A stretch of 64,000 nt of DNA from Bin95 sp965220855. GTDB taxonomy: Bacteria; Pseudomonadota; Alphaproteobacteria; Bin95. The notes below the pieces were generated by a model, which made no database searches, was not told the DNA's origin, and was given only the letters and a program-made list of their open reading frames with translations. Position 1 is the first letter of the stretch. Each line of letters begins with the position of its first letter. The DNA is taken from positions 744,001 to 808,000 of the forward strand of contig CBDCQY010000001.1 of NCBI GenBank assembly GCA_965220855.1, written 5' to 3'. The position numbers and the translations under genes are program-made. Shown here piece after piece: positions 63,301-64,000 of the stretch.

Positions 63301-64000
63301 ATGAACACATCCACGCAAGGCCCGCGTTTCGTCGATCGGCTGGGCAGAGTCTACGCCCTCTACACGCTGGGCTTCCTGGTCTTCTTCGGCCTGATGGCCA
63401 TCATCGAGCAGTTCGGCGTCGGCGCCAGGACGATCGGCGTCCTGTTCCTGCTCTTCACGCTGGCGATCTACGCCACCATCGGCTGGCTGTCGCGCACCAT
63501 GCATGTCGACGCCTATTATGTGGCCGGGCGCGAGGTGCCCGCGCTGTATAACGGCATGGCGACGGCGGCGGACTGGATGTCGGGCGCGTCCTTCGTGGCG
63601 CTCGCCGGCGGCATCTATTTCGGCGGCTATCCCTATCTGGGCTTCGTCATCGGCTGGACAGGCGGCTATGTGCTCGTCAACGCGCTCATGGCGCCCTATC
63701 TGCGCAAATTCGGCTGCTACACGGTGCCGGACTTCATCGGCACCCGCTATGGCGGCAATATGGCGCGGTTCTGCGCCGTGGTCGTCCTGGTGGTGGCGTC
63801 CTTCACCTATGTGACGGCGCAGATCAACGCCACCGGCACGATCGCCGCCCGCGCGCTCGACATCCCGTTCGAGGTCGGCGTGTGGTTCGGTCTGCTCGGC
63901 ATCCTGCTCTGCTCCATGCTGGGCGGCATGCGTGGCGTGACCTGGACGCAGGTGGCGCAGTACATCGTGCTGATCATCGCCTATCTGGTGCCGCTGATCT
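63301..64000 (+). CDS. Sodium:solute symporter (SSS family), 3' end outside window
   Basis: The first 233 residues are visible; the frame is open at the window end. Several membrane helices appear, with the SSS segments AYYVAGREVPALYNGMATAADWMSGASFVALAG and YTVPDFIGTRYGG, closest to the DUF4212-associated acetate-symporter-like clade rather than classic ActP. It imports a small organic acid with sodium, probably acetate or similar; the ligand is inferred from family only. It begins with ATG 63301 after GGAGG. Confidence 0.92.
   Translation, partial: MNTSTQGPRFVDRLGRVYALYTLGFLVFFGLMAIIEQFGVGARTIGVLFLLFTLAIYATIGWLSRTMHVDAYYVAGREVPALYNGMATAADWMSGASFVALAGGIYFGGYPYLGFVIGWTGGYVLVNALMAPYLRKFGCYTVPDFIGTRYGGNMARFCAVVVLVVASFTYVTAQINATGTIAARALDIPFEVGVWFGLLGILLCSMLGGMRGVTWTQVAQYIVLIIAYLVPLI

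Overview
The window is a GC-rich (roughly 70%), densely coded bacterial chromosome segment. I see no rRNA, tRNA, insertion sequence, integrase, phage gene or CRISPR array. Several features point to an alphaproteobacterium, probably Rhodospirillales in the broad sense: an IalB-family protein, the long alphaproteobacterial type of dCTP deaminase, a DUF1178 protein, a 1570-residue NAD-glutamate dehydrogenase, an mreBCD-mrdA-rodA block, and an efp/inositol-phosphatase/OmpA-like/MotA-like/guaA run. Gram-negative outer-membrane proteins (two autotransporter-type barrels) agree with this. The genus cannot be named from sequence alone.

Layout. 0-5.4 kb: end of an autotransporter, a TauD-type dioxygenase, glutaminyl-tRNA synthetase, and the tetronate-catabolism pair otnK-otnC. 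5.4-7.7 kb (minus): acetyltransferase, DauA-like D-amino-acid dehydrogenase, HAD hydrolase. 7.8-13.2 kb: rod-shape elongasome operon mreB-mreC-mreD-mrdA-rodA. 13.2-19.4 kb: methyltransferase, DUF1178 protein, PmbA, IalB, dCTP deaminase (with an unusual 24-bp repeat at its start and a probable frameshift at its end), an SDR and an LDH2-type dehydrogenase. 19.5-24.9 kb (minus): efp, an inositol-phosphatase-like protein, a proline-rich OmpA-like protein, a MotA/TolQ/ExbB-like channel, and guaA. 25.1-29.5 kb: one giant autotransporter. 29.7-37 kb: P450, NAD-glutamate dehydrogenase, isocitrate dehydrogenase. 37-43.7 kb (minus): M3 peptidase, ABC1/UbiB kinase, then a carnitine module (BKACE enzyme, carnitine dehydrogenase, BCCT transporter). 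43.7-53 kb: acyl-CoA synthetase, EamA exporter, a small secreted protein, a nucleotidyltransferase-HEPN-like protein, DenD, a Baeyer-Villiger-type monooxygenase, a ThDP enzyme and an SCO protein. 53-56.1 kb: UbiH-like hydroxylase (minus), then PII-ammonium transporter. 56.2-62.2 kb: complete BMP-type ABC importer with guanine deaminase. 62.2-64 kb: an unknown protein, then a DUF4212-SSS symporter pair cut by the window end.

How the genes fit together. The metabolic picture is of a scavenger of small organic nitrogen and carbon compounds: carnitine/betaine, purines, ammonium, glutamate, D-amino acids and tetronates. DenD (48 kb) and OtnK/OtnC (3.5-5.4 kb) belong to one pathway but lie 43 kb apart. 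Items most worth a second look are the tandem-repeat-expanded gene junction and C-tract frameshift of dcd, the MNT-HEPN-like protein, the MotA-like/OmpA-like pair inside an efp-guaA operon, an inositol-phosphatase relative lacking its catalytic threonine, and the large repeat-built autotransporter.
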